The notes: generated from the sequence alone by a model not told the origin. 64,000 nt of DNA from an uncultured Porphyromonas sp. (GCF_938039215.1 NZ_CALHVI010000020.1:1-64000), one strand, 5' to 3'. Counted from the first letter of the stretch, positions 51,901 through 60,151 are shown. Made by a program: numbers and translations.

Positions 51901-51947
51901 TGCAGCAGTGGCGCTAAGGTCAGTCCTTAGCGCCACTGCTGCATTAG
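51897..51947. terminator. bidirectional terminator with 22-bp perfect stem
   Basis: Perfect arms at 51897-51918 and 51926-51947 with a 7-nt loop. The stop codons of both convergent genes (51898-51900 plus, 51944-51946 minus) are part of the stem. Confidence 0.85.
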
Positions 51948-52228
51948 CTAGTCCAGGCTTTTCGCTGCTCATCCCAGCGGTCAAAGAGCGGGCCAAGAGA
52001 TGAGACATCCTCCTCCTGGGGGGGATCATCGAGGGTAGCTACCAGACGTAAGTAGTACATCATCGTGCGTAAGCTACAGGGATAGATGGGATAGACATAC
52101 ATGCGCCAGATCATCGGATAGCTACGACGGTGATTGCCACGCTCGTAGTAACGATCCACGATCGCAACCACCCGCTTAGCTTTGTCAACCGTACTTTTTC
52201 GGTGATTATGCTTCTTCCCATTCTCCAT
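51944..52228 (-). CDS. phage early protein of unknown function
   Basis: 94 residues, basic N-terminus (ENGKKHNHRKSTVDKAKRVV), then a helix-rich part with many Tyr and Arg (YYERGNHRRSYPMIWRMYVYPIYPCS). It is the last gene of the leftward early operon. It may be a DNA-binding or transcription-activating protein like Mu Mor/C in location, but no helix-turn-helix is clear. Confidence 0.5.
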   Translation of the reverse strand: MENGKKHNHRKSTVDKAKRVVAIVDRYYERGNHRRSYPMIWRMYVYPIYPCSLRTMMYYLRLVATLDDPPQEEDVSSLGPLFDRWDEQRKAWTS

Positions 52229-52315
52229 ACCCTGACCTTTGTGAGATTTGATTACCTTTGTAATGCCAACTACAGAGGCTCTCGGCTCACTTCGGGTCGG
52301 GGGCTTTTGCTTTTA

Positions 52316-52972
52316 CTAGGCCTCAGTGATACCGAGGGGGACATCCGTCCACTTACCGGTGGCCCCCTTTTTCTGGGCTCGGACAAAGTCCTTAGTCCGC
52401 ACGGGTCGGTAAGATTCCTTGATGATGGCAACACCTTCACCAAATCGGTGGTCTTGAATAGTCTCAGTATACTTTTCGAGCTGGAGCACCTTGTCAGCCT
52501 TGAGATTACCCTTGTTATCTCTGCTGAGGAGGTCAAGGATGATAGCCACCAGATTACGTGTCGCCTCATCGCCAGCTAGTGACGAGATGTACTCCTTAAC
52601 CATGGAGATCCCGTCTTCGACGGTGTCATCCCATCCGTCTCGCTGGTAGTAGCCGACGATGATACGCCTATGCTCATCGGTTGAGATTAAGCTGTGGGAG
52701 CGTTGCCCCTTGGTTTTTACCCCCATGACATCCTCCTTCATCTTGATAACCTGGTCGACGCTATCGTAGACCTTCTTCTTGATCTCTACAAGACGACGAC
52801 TGGCCTCTTCAAGCTCGGGGAAGAGATCATCTACAATTGTCGAGGCAAGATTGCGGACAGCTTCTCTGTCCTCCTTGGCTCGCTTGGCTTCTTCTTTTCG
52901 GCGATGCTCCGCCATAATCGTCTGCATTTTAGCAAACTCTTCCTCCGTCATTTCGACTTGCACTGTACTCAT
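52316..52972 (-). CDS. DUF3164-family phage protein
   Basis: 218 residues. A charged N-terminal helix (EFAKMQTIMAEHRRKEEAKRAKEDREAV) is followed by VGYYQRDGWDDTVEDGISMVKEYI and, near the end, FGEGVAIIKESYRPVRTKDFVR, a conserved segment of DUF3164 proteins common in the early region of Mu-like phages. The biochemical role is unknown. An 87-bp spacer follows it. Confidence 0.7.
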   Translation of the reverse strand: MSTVQVEMTEEEFAKMQTIMAEHRRKEEAKRAKEDREAVRNLASTIVDDLFPELEEASRRLVEIKKKVYDSVDQVIKMKEDVMGVKTKGQRSHSLISTDEHRRIIVGYYQRDGWDDTVEDGISMVKEYISSLAGDEATRNLVAIILDLLSRDNKGNLKADKVLQLEKYTETIQDHRFGEGVAIIKESYRPVRTKDFVRAQKKGATGKWTDVPLGITEA

Positions 52973-53011
52973 GTCTTATCGGTGATTAATTGGTGATTAA
53001 TTGCTAGTTGA

Positions 53012-53377
53012 TTAGGCCCGCTCTCGCTCGATAGCTCTCAGTCGCTTGCCTAGGCTACGAGCAAGGGTATCGGGGGTGTTGGGGTGCACAGCTACAGCTG
53101 AGATCACGTCTGGATCGTCTATTAAGGCAAGCTCCTCGAGGAGCTCCTTAGGGGTGGAGGTATTCTCCGCCACCATGAGGCGGATCATCGTATCTCCATT
53201 ATAGGCGAGATCGGCAAGGACATCAGTGGGTGTCGATGGATTACTTGCCACGGATACTCGTACCCAAGAGTGGCTATCCCCGGCTAGCTGGCGCAGCAAC
53301 TCAGGAGAGGTGGTAGTATCATCTGCTAACGCCTGGCGTTGCTCTGGCGTGTAGCGGTAGAGGTCGGCTGGTATCAT
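53012..53377 (-). CDS. variant leucine-rich/HEAT-like repeat phage protein
   Basis: 121 residues made of about four repeats of 23-24 residues, with the pattern V-R-x-x-V-A-x-N-P-x-T-P-x-x-(V/L)-L-x-x-L-A. Examples are VRVSVASNPSTPTDVLADLA, IRLMVAENTSTPKELLEELA and ISAVAVHPNTPDTLARSL. This matches leucine-rich variant (LRV) repeats. They are protein-binding scaffolds; a phage partner is not evident. Packed in the early operon. Confidence 0.65.
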   Translation of the reverse strand: MIPADLYRYTPEQRQALADDTTTSPELLRQLAGDSHSWVRVSVASNPSTPTDVLADLAYNGDTMIRLMVAENTSTPKELLEELALIDDPDVISAVAVHPNTPDTLARSLGKRLRAIERERA

Positions 53378-53383
53378 TATCTA

Positions 53384-53620
53384 TTAGTAGGGATTAGGGA
53401 TGGTAGCTCTCTCCCCGACCTGATGCCTATGATAGGTTGTTTGGTCTACTCGGATGTAGTGGAGACCGGTGCTGTCCCTGAGCCAGATATAATACTCGTC
53501 ATTATATGTATCAGGGATATACTCTTTATCCTCGATGACACCAGTGTAAGATCGGGGTTCAAGGCAAGAGGTTGCTCCAATAAGAGCTAGGGCGATGAGT
53601 AGTAAGATTGATTTTCTCAT
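53384..53620 (-). CDS. small phage-encoded lipoprotein
   Basis: 78 residues: signal peptide with lipobox GATSC (lipid Cys19), then a short beta-rich domain (YTGVIEDKEYIPD, EYYIWLRDSTGLHYIRVD) ending ERATIPNPY. The start at 53620 is fixed by the signal peptide. A lipoprotein in the early region, expressed from the prophage, could act in superinfection exclusion, but this is only inferred from position. It lies 1 bp from the MazG-like gene. Confidence 0.6.
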   Translation of the reverse strand: MRKSILLLIALALIGATSCLEPRSYTGVIEDKEYIPDTYNDEYYIWLRDSTGLHYIRVDQTTYHRHQVGERATIPNPY

Positions 53621-53621
53621 G

Positions 53622-54176
53622 TTAGTATCTTTTACCGTGGAGTCTGGGTCTGGTCTTGTTATATCGCATCTTAAGCTCGATATGGTTGAGCAGATCGATA
53701 CCATACATATGTGCAACCGCCATGACTCCGTATAGTGCCGATAACACAGCCTGTCTATCTCCATCAGGTTTTAAGACTAGGTCTTCGGTGATCGAGTAAC
53801 AGTACAGCGGGAATGACCCGTAATACTTCAAGGAGACGTAAGCCGGACATACTATGTCATCTATTATCCACCCCATCTGCGCTATGATATCGAGCAGTCG
53901 CATGGCTGCGTCTGCCAGCTCCTCTTCGAGAGTACCCTTAATGTGGCAAGCATAGACACAAACAAACTCTTCGGTCTCTAGCTTGTCCATATATTTTTCC
54001 ACATATGCGTACCGTCCTTGACGATCTGCCTCTATAGCTTCACAGAGCTCAGATACGACCAGCATAATATGATGATTTAACGGGTACTCATCTGCCCAAA
54101 ATCCTTTAGATACCGAGGCCTTGTTTACCCTTTTGGCAAGCTTTTGCCAGGCAAATGAGTCTATTGATTCACACAT
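53622..54176 (-). CDS. MazG-like NTP pyrophosphohydrolase
   Basis: 184 residues, all-alpha. The metal-binding ExxE...ExxD pattern is intact: Glu43-Leu-Cys-Glu46 (VSELCEAIEADR) and Glu86-Leu-Ala-Asp89 (EELADAAMRLLDI). MazG-like proteins hydrolyse NTPs or dNTPs to NMPs; phage versions may alter nucleotide pools or alarmone levels. It is paralogous to the gene immediately upstream (54178-54729), with a 1-bp gap. Confidence 0.75.
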   Translation of the reverse strand: MCESIDSFAWQKLAKRVNKASVSKGFWADEYPLNHHIMLVVSELCEAIEADRQGRYAYVEKYMDKLETEEFVCVYACHIKGTLEEELADAAMRLLDIIAQMGWIIDDIVCPAYVSLKYYGSFPLYCYSITEDLVLKPDGDRQAVLSALYGVMAVAHMYGIDLLNHIELKMRYNKTRPRLHGKRY

Positions 54177-54177
54177 G

Positions 54178-54729
54178 TTATCTTCTTTTTGGGTTGAGTT
54201 GCAGTCTGCATATGTTATATCTCAGCTTGAGCTGGATGAGCTTATAGAGATCGACTCCTAGGTGATGAGCCAATCCAAGCAGTGTCTGCATACCGTGACG
54301 GAGCTTGAGGCTTAGCCGGGCATCAGAGGTGAGATCACGCATGATACTATACATCACACGTAGGGTATCTTCCGGATGATCGAGATACACAAATCCCCCA
54401 ATATAATCTCGGCAATGCTTACCATGTACGACTAAGAGGTCAAGCATCCTCATCCCTATCTTTGCAAGTCCTTCCTCGAAGGTGTCCTTGATAGAGTTCT
54501 CAAAGGCATCCACAAAAGCATCTGCCTCCATATCCTCTATACCTTGGGGGATGCGTATCTTCTTAATTAGATCTTCTTGCTCTATAGCACCGATGACATC
54601 TTTTAGGATGAGCATTATACAGTCTTCCTCATGATACTCACAGGAGACAAATCCTTGATCGCAAAACTGAGAGTTTACCTCTTGGGCTAACTTCATCCAG
54701 AGGTTATCAACGTTCATGTAGTCAACCAT
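54178..54729 (-). CDS. degenerate MazG-like paralogue
   Basis: 183 residues, co-linear with the next gene over the whole length (shared EY..., IMLxxxxxxxAIE, FEEGLAKIGMRMLDLL, and the final KLRYNICRLQLNPKRR versus KMRYNKTRPRLHGKRY). The metal ligands are lost: Glu43/Glu46 correspond to Asp44/Gly47 and Glu86/Asp89 to Gly87/Lys90. It is likely non-catalytic, perhaps a regulatory partner in a heteromer. It overlaps the small membrane protein gene by 8 bp. Confidence 0.65.
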   Translation of the reverse strand: MVDYMNVDNLWMKLAQEVNSQFCDQGFVSCEYHEEDCIMLILKDVIGAIEQEDLIKKIRIPQGIEDMEADAFVDAFENSIKDTFEEGLAKIGMRMLDLLVVHGKHCRDYIGGFVYLDHPEDTLRVMYSIMRDLTSDARLSLKLRHGMQTLLGLAHHLGVDLYKLIQLKLRYNICRLQLNPKRR

Positions 54730-54940
54730 TTTCCTGAGGTGTTTGGGGTTCCTGGAGGTCAGAGAGTCGCTCCTTATCTTGGTTCTCGAGGCGCTCGCTG
54801 AGCGTCATCGTTGTGCACACGCCCCAGAGGGCAACACCGGCGATCCAGAGGGTCACCCAAGTACGGCTATCCGTGAGAGCGTCCATGCCAAGAGCAAGGA
54901 GCAGGCAAACAAAGCCGATGAAGATCGTTTCTCGTTTCAT
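54722..54940 (-). CDS. small phage membrane protein
   Basis: 72 residues with two hydrophobic segments (TIFIGFVCLLLALGMDAL and WVTLWIAGVALWGVCTTM) and a charged C-terminus (SERLENQDKERLSDLQEP). The start at 54940 was chosen over 55048 because it begins right before the first helix. Function unknown; membrane position suggests exclusion or a holin-like role. Confidence 0.55.
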   Translation of the reverse strand: MKRETIFIGFVCLLLALGMDALTDSRTWVTLWIAGVALWGVCTTMTLSERLENQDKERLSDLQEPQTPQENG

Positions 54941-54962
54941 GTCTGTAGTTATTATGTGGTTA

Positions 54963-55424
54963 CTAGTTGGCGAGTGTTGAGGGGGGGAAGTAGGGCGCTG
55001 TTGGCGCATCTCCCTTGGCGGTGATAGCCTCGACGGCGAGGCGGTCACGGGTCTTGCCGTTGAAGAGCCCGATTAGGTTGCGAAGGCGCTCTCGTGGGAT
55101 CTTATTGAATGATTGGTAGCCCGTAGCTCGGCAGGCAATACCCTTGATGAGAGAGGGGCTTTCGGCTTTGCCTTCACTTCGTAGGTAAGCACCAATAGCT
55201 GCCATGACTCGCTTACGGAGCTTCTGGATGTCCGCCCCCTCGGTGCGCTTATCCAGCTCCTTTGCAAGTGCTGCACACACGTCTATGAGGTCATGCGTCT
55301 CCATATCCTTCGAGGAGGTGCAGCCATAGGGGGCAAGGAGCGCCTCCTTATCTTCGGGGCTAAGCCCTAAGTTGGTGCAGAGGGTATGATACTTTCTGAT
55401 GGCCCCTGCTTGCAGGGAGTCCAT
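54963..55424 (-). CDS. GemA / Mu gp16-like protein (DUF1018)
   Basis: 153 residues from the ATG at 55424, which has AAAGGAAC nearby upstream and lies just after the stop of the ATPase gene. Typical gp16/GemA segments are IRKYHTLCTNLGLSPEDKEALL, VMAAIGAYLRSEGK, IKGIACRATGYQSFNKIPRERLRNLIGLF. In Mu this protein modifies host gene expression and DNA supercoiling. An alternative start at 55448 overlaps the previous gene by 20 bp. Confidence 0.72.
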   Translation of the reverse strand: MDSLQAGAIRKYHTLCTNLGLSPEDKEALLAPYGCTSSKDMETHDLIDVCAALAKELDKRTEGADIQKLRKRVMAAIGAYLRSEGKAESPSLIKGIACRATGYQSFNKIPRERLRNLIGLFNGKTRDRLAVEAITAKGDAPTAPYFPPSTLAN

Positions 55425-55428
55425 CGCT

Positions 55429-56145
55429 CTAGTTCCTTTCGCTTTCATTGTCGCTCTTAGGTGTAGTTGGTTCGACATTCTTCTTTTTGCGCTGGTCTCG
55501 CTGGCTGGGGTCGGTGGTAGCAGTACCCCAATAGCCCTCGGCCCCCTTATCCCAAATGATATAGTCATCACCGCCGACCTCACCAGTAGCGTAGCGGGAG
55601 GTCACCATGGCTCTGTAACCTTCGATACGGATCTTCACGTCGGCATCGTATCGGATAGCTTGGGCAAGCGCTCCCTTAGGTTCGCCCCCCTTCTCGTGGG
55701 CGACGACGACAAAGAGCTTCTTGCGGTAGCGCTGGGAGAGGTGCTGGTAATCACTCAGGCGCAGTCCCCTGAGGTAGTTGATCGAGTCGATAATCACGAT
55801 CTCGGGGCTCTGTCGCTTGGCGAGGCGCTCAAAGAGCTCATCATACCCCTCTCTATCGAGGAGCTTGACACGTCGCCCAGCCTCCTCCATTCCTCCAGCA
55901 ATCCAAGCGGACTGCATCGTAGGGCTCAGTCCCTGCTCCAGGCTATTGTAGAGTACCCGACCGAACTGGCTGAGGTACTTAGCCAGTTGCAAGCAAAAGC
56001 TAGTCTTACCACTACCACTACCCCCGTAGATAAGCCATGTACCACGCAGCACAGGCATACCTATACTATCTCGCCAAGGGCCCGTAAAATCGGCTACCTT
56101 GAAGCTGGCGGAGCGGACATTGGCATTGGAGTAAGCTCGTGCCAT
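55429..56145 (-). CDS. RecA-like P-loop ATPase
   Basis: 238 residues with Walker A GGSGSGKT at 41-48 (LIYGGSGSGKTSFCLQLAKYL) and a Walker B-like IVIIDSIN near residue 118. The fold resembles RecA/Sak4/KaiC-type ATPases used by phages for recombination or replication. The C-terminal tail is highly charged (RDQRKKKNVEPTTPKSDN). It follows the B gene by 1 bp, so it may work with the transposition proteins. Mu itself lacks this gene. Confidence 0.7.
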   Translation of the reverse strand: MARAYSNANVRSASFKVADFTGPWRDSIGMPVLRGTWLIYGGSGSGKTSFCLQLAKYLSQFGRVLYNSLEQGLSPTMQSAWIAGGMEEAGRRVKLLDREGYDELFERLAKRQSPEIVIIDSINYLRGLRLSDYQHLSQRYRKKLFVVVAHEKGGEPKGALAQAIRYDADVKIRIEGYRAMVTSRYATGEVGGDDYIIWDKGAEGYWGTATTDPSQRDQRKKKNVEPTTPKSDNESERN

Positions 56146-56146
56146 C

Positions 56147-57001
56147 TTAGTCCTCCTTCGCTAGTTGGTGCTCTCTCCAGACGGCTCGGCGCACTCTCCT
56201 GAGGTCGCACTGGGCTTCGTCGGCGATACGTCTTACCTTACGGCCGTCGGTCAGCCCATTTGCCGTGCATACTAGGGAGACATCCTCAGGCGAGAGTACA
56301 CTGAGGTGGATGCACTGACGGCCGATGCGACTATAGACTTCCTCGTATCCCTTTCGACCGATGCGTAGACCCTTCTGCAGACGCTTCTCCAGGTGCTGCG
56401 TGGCGCTCAGCACGATACCGCAATGGTCCTCCAGCTCGTTGTAGAGGGTGATGAAGAAGTAGAGTACCTGATCGCTCATCTTGTCCGCCTCATCAAGGAT
56501 AAGGAGGGGGCTCTCGAAGCGCTTGAGGCGACGCACCACAGCGCCGATCTTCTCGGCTACACTCAGCCCTCTTGGATCAAGGCCCATCGTCTCCATCACA
56601 GCGGACAGCCAGCTCCCTCTATTCTGATATTCAGAGCAGGTGATCGAGTACGCCTCTTGGTGCGTGGCCACATACTGACGGATAGTGGCACTCTTACCAC
56701 AGCCGGCGCTACCCACGATAGCCATCACCTGCCTATCCTGCTGGGCGCACTCGAGGAGCTGGCTCAGCTCGTCATAGACGTTTGTGTGGACGATGGACCA
56801 GCCCTCGGATGAGAGCCCTATCTGCTTGCTGATGTTGTGCCACATCCCTTCGGCGATGGTGTCCCAATCGCTGTTAAGGATCTTGCTGATGGTAGCAGCA
56901 CTGACCCCCTTGAGGCTATTAGCTGCCTTGTTCTGTCCCCCCTGCTTTGTGCAGTAGTCACGTAGGCGAGCTGCGATGAGTTCTTTTTCCTTCACTTCCA
57001 T
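56147..57001 (-). CDS. transposition ATPase B (MuB-like)
   Basis: 284 residues. An N-terminal HTH (GGQNKAANSLKGVSAATISKIL) is followed by the AAA+ core with Walker A GSAGCGKS at 97-104 and Walker B LLILDEADKMS near 166-176. The family delivers target DNA to transposase A and stimulates its activity. It lies directly after A (20 bp), the standard Mu order. Confidence 0.88.
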   Translation of the reverse strand: MEVKEKELIAARLRDYCTKQGGQNKAANSLKGVSAATISKILNSDWDTIAEGMWHNISKQIGLSSEGWSIVHTNVYDELSQLLECAQQDRQVMAIVGSAGCGKSATIRQYVATHQEAYSITCSEYQNRGSWLSAVMETMGLDPRGLSVAEKIGAVVRRLKRFESPLLILDEADKMSDQVLYFFITLYNELEDHCGIVLSATQHLEKRLQKGLRIGRKGYEEVYSRIGRQCIHLSVLSPEDVSLVCTANGLTDGRKVRRIADEAQCDLRRVRRAVWREHQLAKED

Positions 57002-57020
57002 TGTTCTGTATCGGTTTGTA

Positions 57021-59090
57021 TTACACTCTTTCTAGGATGCTCTTTCTTTTGGGCTTGGGAGCGGGCTCCTCTATGCTACTAGTCTCGTGCTTGAGCTTAC
57101 GGTCGTAGCGGTTGTTCTTGACTTGTCCTTGGCTGTCGGGCAGGAGGTCATCCAGCTCACGCCCAAAGGACTCTTCTTGGGCGGGGGTATCGTCCTCGAT
57201 GGGGCGCTTCTTCTCTCCCCTCCGAAAGGGGGTGATGCTCTTCTGTAGGAGCTCTTGGGCGACGCTGTTATCCTTCGAGGCTTCGAGGGCTAAGGGCATC
57301 ATCCTCCTCCACTCTCCGTCTACCCAATCTTCTATCTCTCTGTTGTGAGCTTGTACTCGAGAGAGGTGCTCCTTATCGTCTTCGCTCTGGTCCTCTATGG
57401 CCATCGGCTGGAGGTGCTTACGCTCCAGGAGGTACTTATACTGACCATCCTCGCTGATGGCAAGGACACTGGAGAGGTCGCTGGGGTCGTAGTAGACCTG
57501 CCAGCGTTGGTGTCGTTGCTGCTTGAAGCCCTGCTCGAAGCTCTCGTAGTACTGCACCTCCCCGAAGATCGTAGGCGTGAGCCCGTAGATGCTTTGACCG
57601 ATGTAGCGCCCCGAGGTCTCACCCCAATGCTCGAGGTAGATAGAGCGGTCGAGCTGGATGTCTGTCACGTCGCCGTCAAAGAGCGACATATACTCCTCAT
57701 GCTTCAGCGCTCGCTCCTGGGCGAAGATCTTATGTATCTGACCCTCGACTTCGGGGCGGGTCGGGATCTTGTGCCTCAGGTCCGAGGTTACCTCCTTATT
57801 GGTACCCTTACCCTTCTTCCCGGTGATCCCGTAGCCTGACCAGTTCGGAAGAAGCTGGCAGTAGGTCTTGTTGAGCCGGGAGAAGTAAGGCTCGATGATC
57901 TTCGCTCGGGCGTTCTTCGCTCTCGCTGGGCTGAGCTTGTTACTCATCGCCTTATAGAGCGGGGTAAGAGCTCCGATCTGATAGTGGTCGTACTGGATTT
58001 CTCTTGGGTGACACTTCACCCCGAAGAGCTCCTCCGTGTGATGTGCTGCACTGCGCAGCGCTTGGGCGATCAGCTGGGGGCACTCACGCTCCCCGATAGC
58101 GTAGCCGATGGGGTAAGAGCAAGAGGCATCAAGGATCACCACCACGACAAGGCGACAGTCATAGACCGTTTTAGTGTTGCCCTTGCTGTCCTCGGTGGTC
58201 TTCTGGTAGTAGAGCTCCATCGTCCACCCGTCGTGTACCCAGTAGCTCATCGCCCGGGTGGGCTTCGTTCTCTTGATGGCAGTCTGTACCTCCAGGCGGT
58301 AATCTGTGCGACCCTTACGGCCAGCCTCGATGAGGAGGCTCTTGCTCTTGGCTATCTTGCCCACCGCCGAGGCGGTAAGCTTCTCCCAGCCTCGCTTATC
58401 GGCTGTCTCATTGTAGAGCCGTGCCACTTGGCGGTTGTTGAGTCTGTTCGGGGTGGCTAGTAGCATCAAGAGGAGCGCCGTCTGATCATCCATAGAGGTC
58501 TTGCTGGCATTGCGGTTTTGATAGCCCTTGTGGATGAGGCTCTCTAAGCCGTATTCCTTATAGGCTTCGTGCTTCTCCTTCAGCCGACTCTTAGGGAGCT
58601 TATGGGGGTACTCCTCCAGGGGCAAGCCCTCTACCATCTGAGTCATCCAGCCGTAAAACTCACCCTTGCCCATAGGTCTACGGGATGCCTTACCCCGCTT
58701 ACTCGTGTGCTCCATCCAATAGGCACTGATAGCCTCGAGGATCTGAGCTTCGGCCACGTACTGTGCGATCTTATCCGCTGGCAAGCACCTACCATCAGGT
58801 AGGCGGTAAGCGTGGTAGTAGTGCACAGCTTCGGGGCAAGGGCGGATGAGTTGCTCCAGCAGGCTCTTTACTCGTTCCATAGGGGGCACGTCAAAGCGCT
58901 TATAGACCTCGGCTCGGTACTTCTCGGGGAGTGAGTCTACAGCATACTGAGCATGACGACCTCGACAGCCTCGGACGACTATCTGGAGGGTCTTCCTAGC
59001 AACCAGCTTCTCCAAGGTGTAATCACTAACAATGGAGGAGGAGATAAGCTCGACTTTCGTTGCGCAAAGTATTCCGTTCACTCGTTCCAT
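57021..59090 (-). CDS. Mu-like transposase A (DDE integrase)
   Basis: 689 residues. The N-terminal DNA-binding part is followed by an rve-type catalytic core. Proposed catalytic residues are the Asp of WVHDGWTMEL, the Asp of IQYDHYQIG, and the Glu of KIIEPYFSRLNKTY. A Mu C-terminal beta-barrel (RWQVYYDPSDLSSVLAI, VHDL-like) follows, with a charged tail ending PKRKSILERV. It joins prophage ends to target DNA for integration and replicative transposition. It starts 4 bp before the preceding small gene ends. Confidence 0.9.
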   Translation of the reverse strand: MERVNGILCATKVELISSSIVSDYTLEKLVARKTLQIVVRGCRGRHAQYAVDSLPEKYRAEVYKRFDVPPMERVKSLLEQLIRPCPEAVHYYHAYRLPDGRCLPADKIAQYVAEAQILEAISAYWMEHTSKRGKASRRPMGKGEFYGWMTQMVEGLPLEEYPHKLPKSRLKEKHEAYKEYGLESLIHKGYQNRNASKTSMDDQTALLLMLLATPNRLNNRQVARLYNETADKRGWEKLTASAVGKIAKSKSLLIEAGRKGRTDYRLEVQTAIKRTKPTRAMSYWVHDGWTMELYYQKTTEDSKGNTKTVYDCRLVVVVILDASCSYPIGYAIGERECPQLIAQALRSAAHHTEELFGVKCHPREIQYDHYQIGALTPLYKAMSNKLSPARAKNARAKIIEPYFSRLNKTYCQLLPNWSGYGITGKKGKGTNKEVTSDLRHKIPTRPEVEGQIHKIFAQERALKHEEYMSLFDGDVTDIQLDRSIYLEHWGETSGRYIGQSIYGLTPTIFGEVQYYESFEQGFKQQRHQRWQVYYDPSDLSSVLAISEDGQYKYLLERKHLQPMAIEDQSEDDKEHLSRVQAHNREIEDWVDGEWRRMMPLALEASKDNSVAQELLQKSITPFRRGEKKRPIEDDTPAQEESFGRELDDLLPDSQGQVKNNRYDRKLKHETSSIEEPAPKPKRKSILERV

Positions 59091-59094
59091 AATA

Positions 59095-59451
59095 CTATAG
59101 GGTCTTGCCGAACTCCTGTATCGAGGCTAGCGGTGTGATGACTGCATGGTGTGTACTACAGAGCTCATTACCCTTGTAGAGGCAAGCATTCCCAGTTACC
59201 TTATCACATTCAAGGCGGACATCTTTATTGAGATGCTGCACGAGCTTATCGCCAGTATCTAGCAGTACCTCCTCTTCTGGGGCAGTGATCATCACTACAC
59301 CTCCTCTAAGGATTGCTTCGGTACGTATCTGCTCCAAGAGCTCTGACCCGCCTAGGTAGTTTAAGGCTTGATGTATCGTCTTGCGTGTCGTGCCGAACTG
59401 ATCTATCAGCTCTCGACGTACTGCCTTAGTGATTTGTATTTCTCGTTTCAT
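59095..59451 (-). CDS. small HTH-containing phage protein (Ner-like position)
   Basis: 118 residues, with a helix-turn-helix-like segment near the start (RRELIDQFGTTRKTIHQALNYL). It precedes transposase A, where Mu encodes Ner, so it may be an early regulator. The C-terminal part has Cys residues (LECDKVTGNACLYKGNELCS) of unknown meaning. A 92-bp structured spacer separates it from the preceding gene. Confidence 0.55.
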   Translation of the reverse strand: MKREIQITKAVRRELIDQFGTTRKTIHQALNYLGGSELLEQIRTEAILRGGVVMITAPEEEVLLDTGDKLVQHLNKDVRLECDKVTGNACLYKGNELCSTHHAVITPLASIQEFGKTL

Positions 59452-59475
59452 CGTTTAACCATCGTTTAATCAGGT

Positions 59476-59532
59476 GGGGTGCGCCTGATAGCTCCCTATC
59501 TCAGGTCGCTAACTTCCTAGGAGACGCACCCC
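59476..59532 (-). promoter_or_regulatory. structured spacer in the early operon
   Basis: A hairpin-like dyad GGGGTGCG (59476-59483)/CGCACCCC (59525-59532) with an inner CCTGA/TCAGG pair lies between two early genes. It could be an attenuator limiting transcription of the transposase genes or an operator. Confidence 0.4.
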
Positions 59533-59543
59533 TCTCTGATGTC

Positions 59544-60038
59544 TTAGTAAAATTTGAAGAACTCAAAGGGTATCTCCATATAGCACAAGCTGATTTCGCT
59601 ATGCGAGTCCATGGCAAGCCCAGAGACCTTCCAGCCCCATACCGGATACGGATCTTGAAACTTCATCATCTCTCTATCGTCAATAGGATTCTCTGAGACA
59701 AGCCGAGCGATGAGCTCCACAGATAAGAGGGGCTTAGTGCTTTGATCCGCCATCACCTCTCTCACGTCAACAATATCCTCTGGGGCAATCAGGCCGAGGA
59801 ATTCCGCAGATAAGAGCATATCAGTAAATTCATCTACATTTCTCTGAGACACAACCATCTCCCATTTCCCAAGACCATTAGTAGAGTAGACCTTGACTTG
59901 CTTGTCTACGTATTCAGGGATAGAACTTACATACCTCCTGATTGCCTGAATGGCCCGATCTTTATTAACGTTGGCTCTGATTAGATCCTCCTTGCTGATT
60001 TTGCTCTCTAGCATACTCGTTTCCTTGATTTTACGCAT
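59544..60038 (-). CDS. first early phage protein, function unknown
   Basis: 164 residues. It starts MRKIKETSMLESKISKEDL; the Met at residue 9 (60014) is an alternative start. A helical N-terminus (RAIQAIRRYVSSIPEYVDKQ) is followed by mixed segments; no domain recognised. It is the first gene of the leftward early operon and overlaps the transcription start side of the switch region. Confidence 0.5.
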   Translation of the reverse strand: MRKIKETSMLESKISKEDLIRANVNKDRAIQAIRRYVSSIPEYVDKQVKVYSTNGLGKWEMVVSQRNVDEFTDMLLSAEFLGLIAPEDIVDVREVMADQSTKPLLSVELIARLVSENPIDDREMMKFQDPYPVWGWKVSGLAMDSHSEISLCYMEIPFEFFKFY

Positions 60039-60043
60039 TGCAC

Positions 60044-60108
60044 TATCTTTGTTCGTGTCGGTTACATATCACCACTATCGGTTTGCTGTACCCGACACTG
60101 CAAAGATA
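60044..60108. promoter_or_regulatory. early/repressor switch region with facing promoters
   Basis: A plus-strand TATCTTTG at 60044-60051 and a minus-strand TATCTTTG at 60101-60108 point toward each other. Between them lies an 11-bp inverted repeat with one mismatch (GTGTCGGTTAC 60055-60065 and GTACCCGACAC 60088-60098), each half near one predicted start. Further right, GCGTAA occurs twice (60119-60124 and 60139-60144). It is the probable operator of the lysis-lysogeny switch. Confidence 0.6.
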
Positions 60109-60151
60109 TAAACATTTTGCGTAAACATCAAAACAATAAGCGTAATATTCT

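Noticed and set aside
52253..52260. Plus-strand TACCTTTG box
   Set aside because: No plus-strand gene follows; it lies inside the leftward early region and is probably chance.
54722..55048. Longer form of the small membrane protein starting at 55048
   Set aside because: The added residues overlap the GemA-like gene and are low-complexity; the start at 54940 lies just before the first membrane helix.
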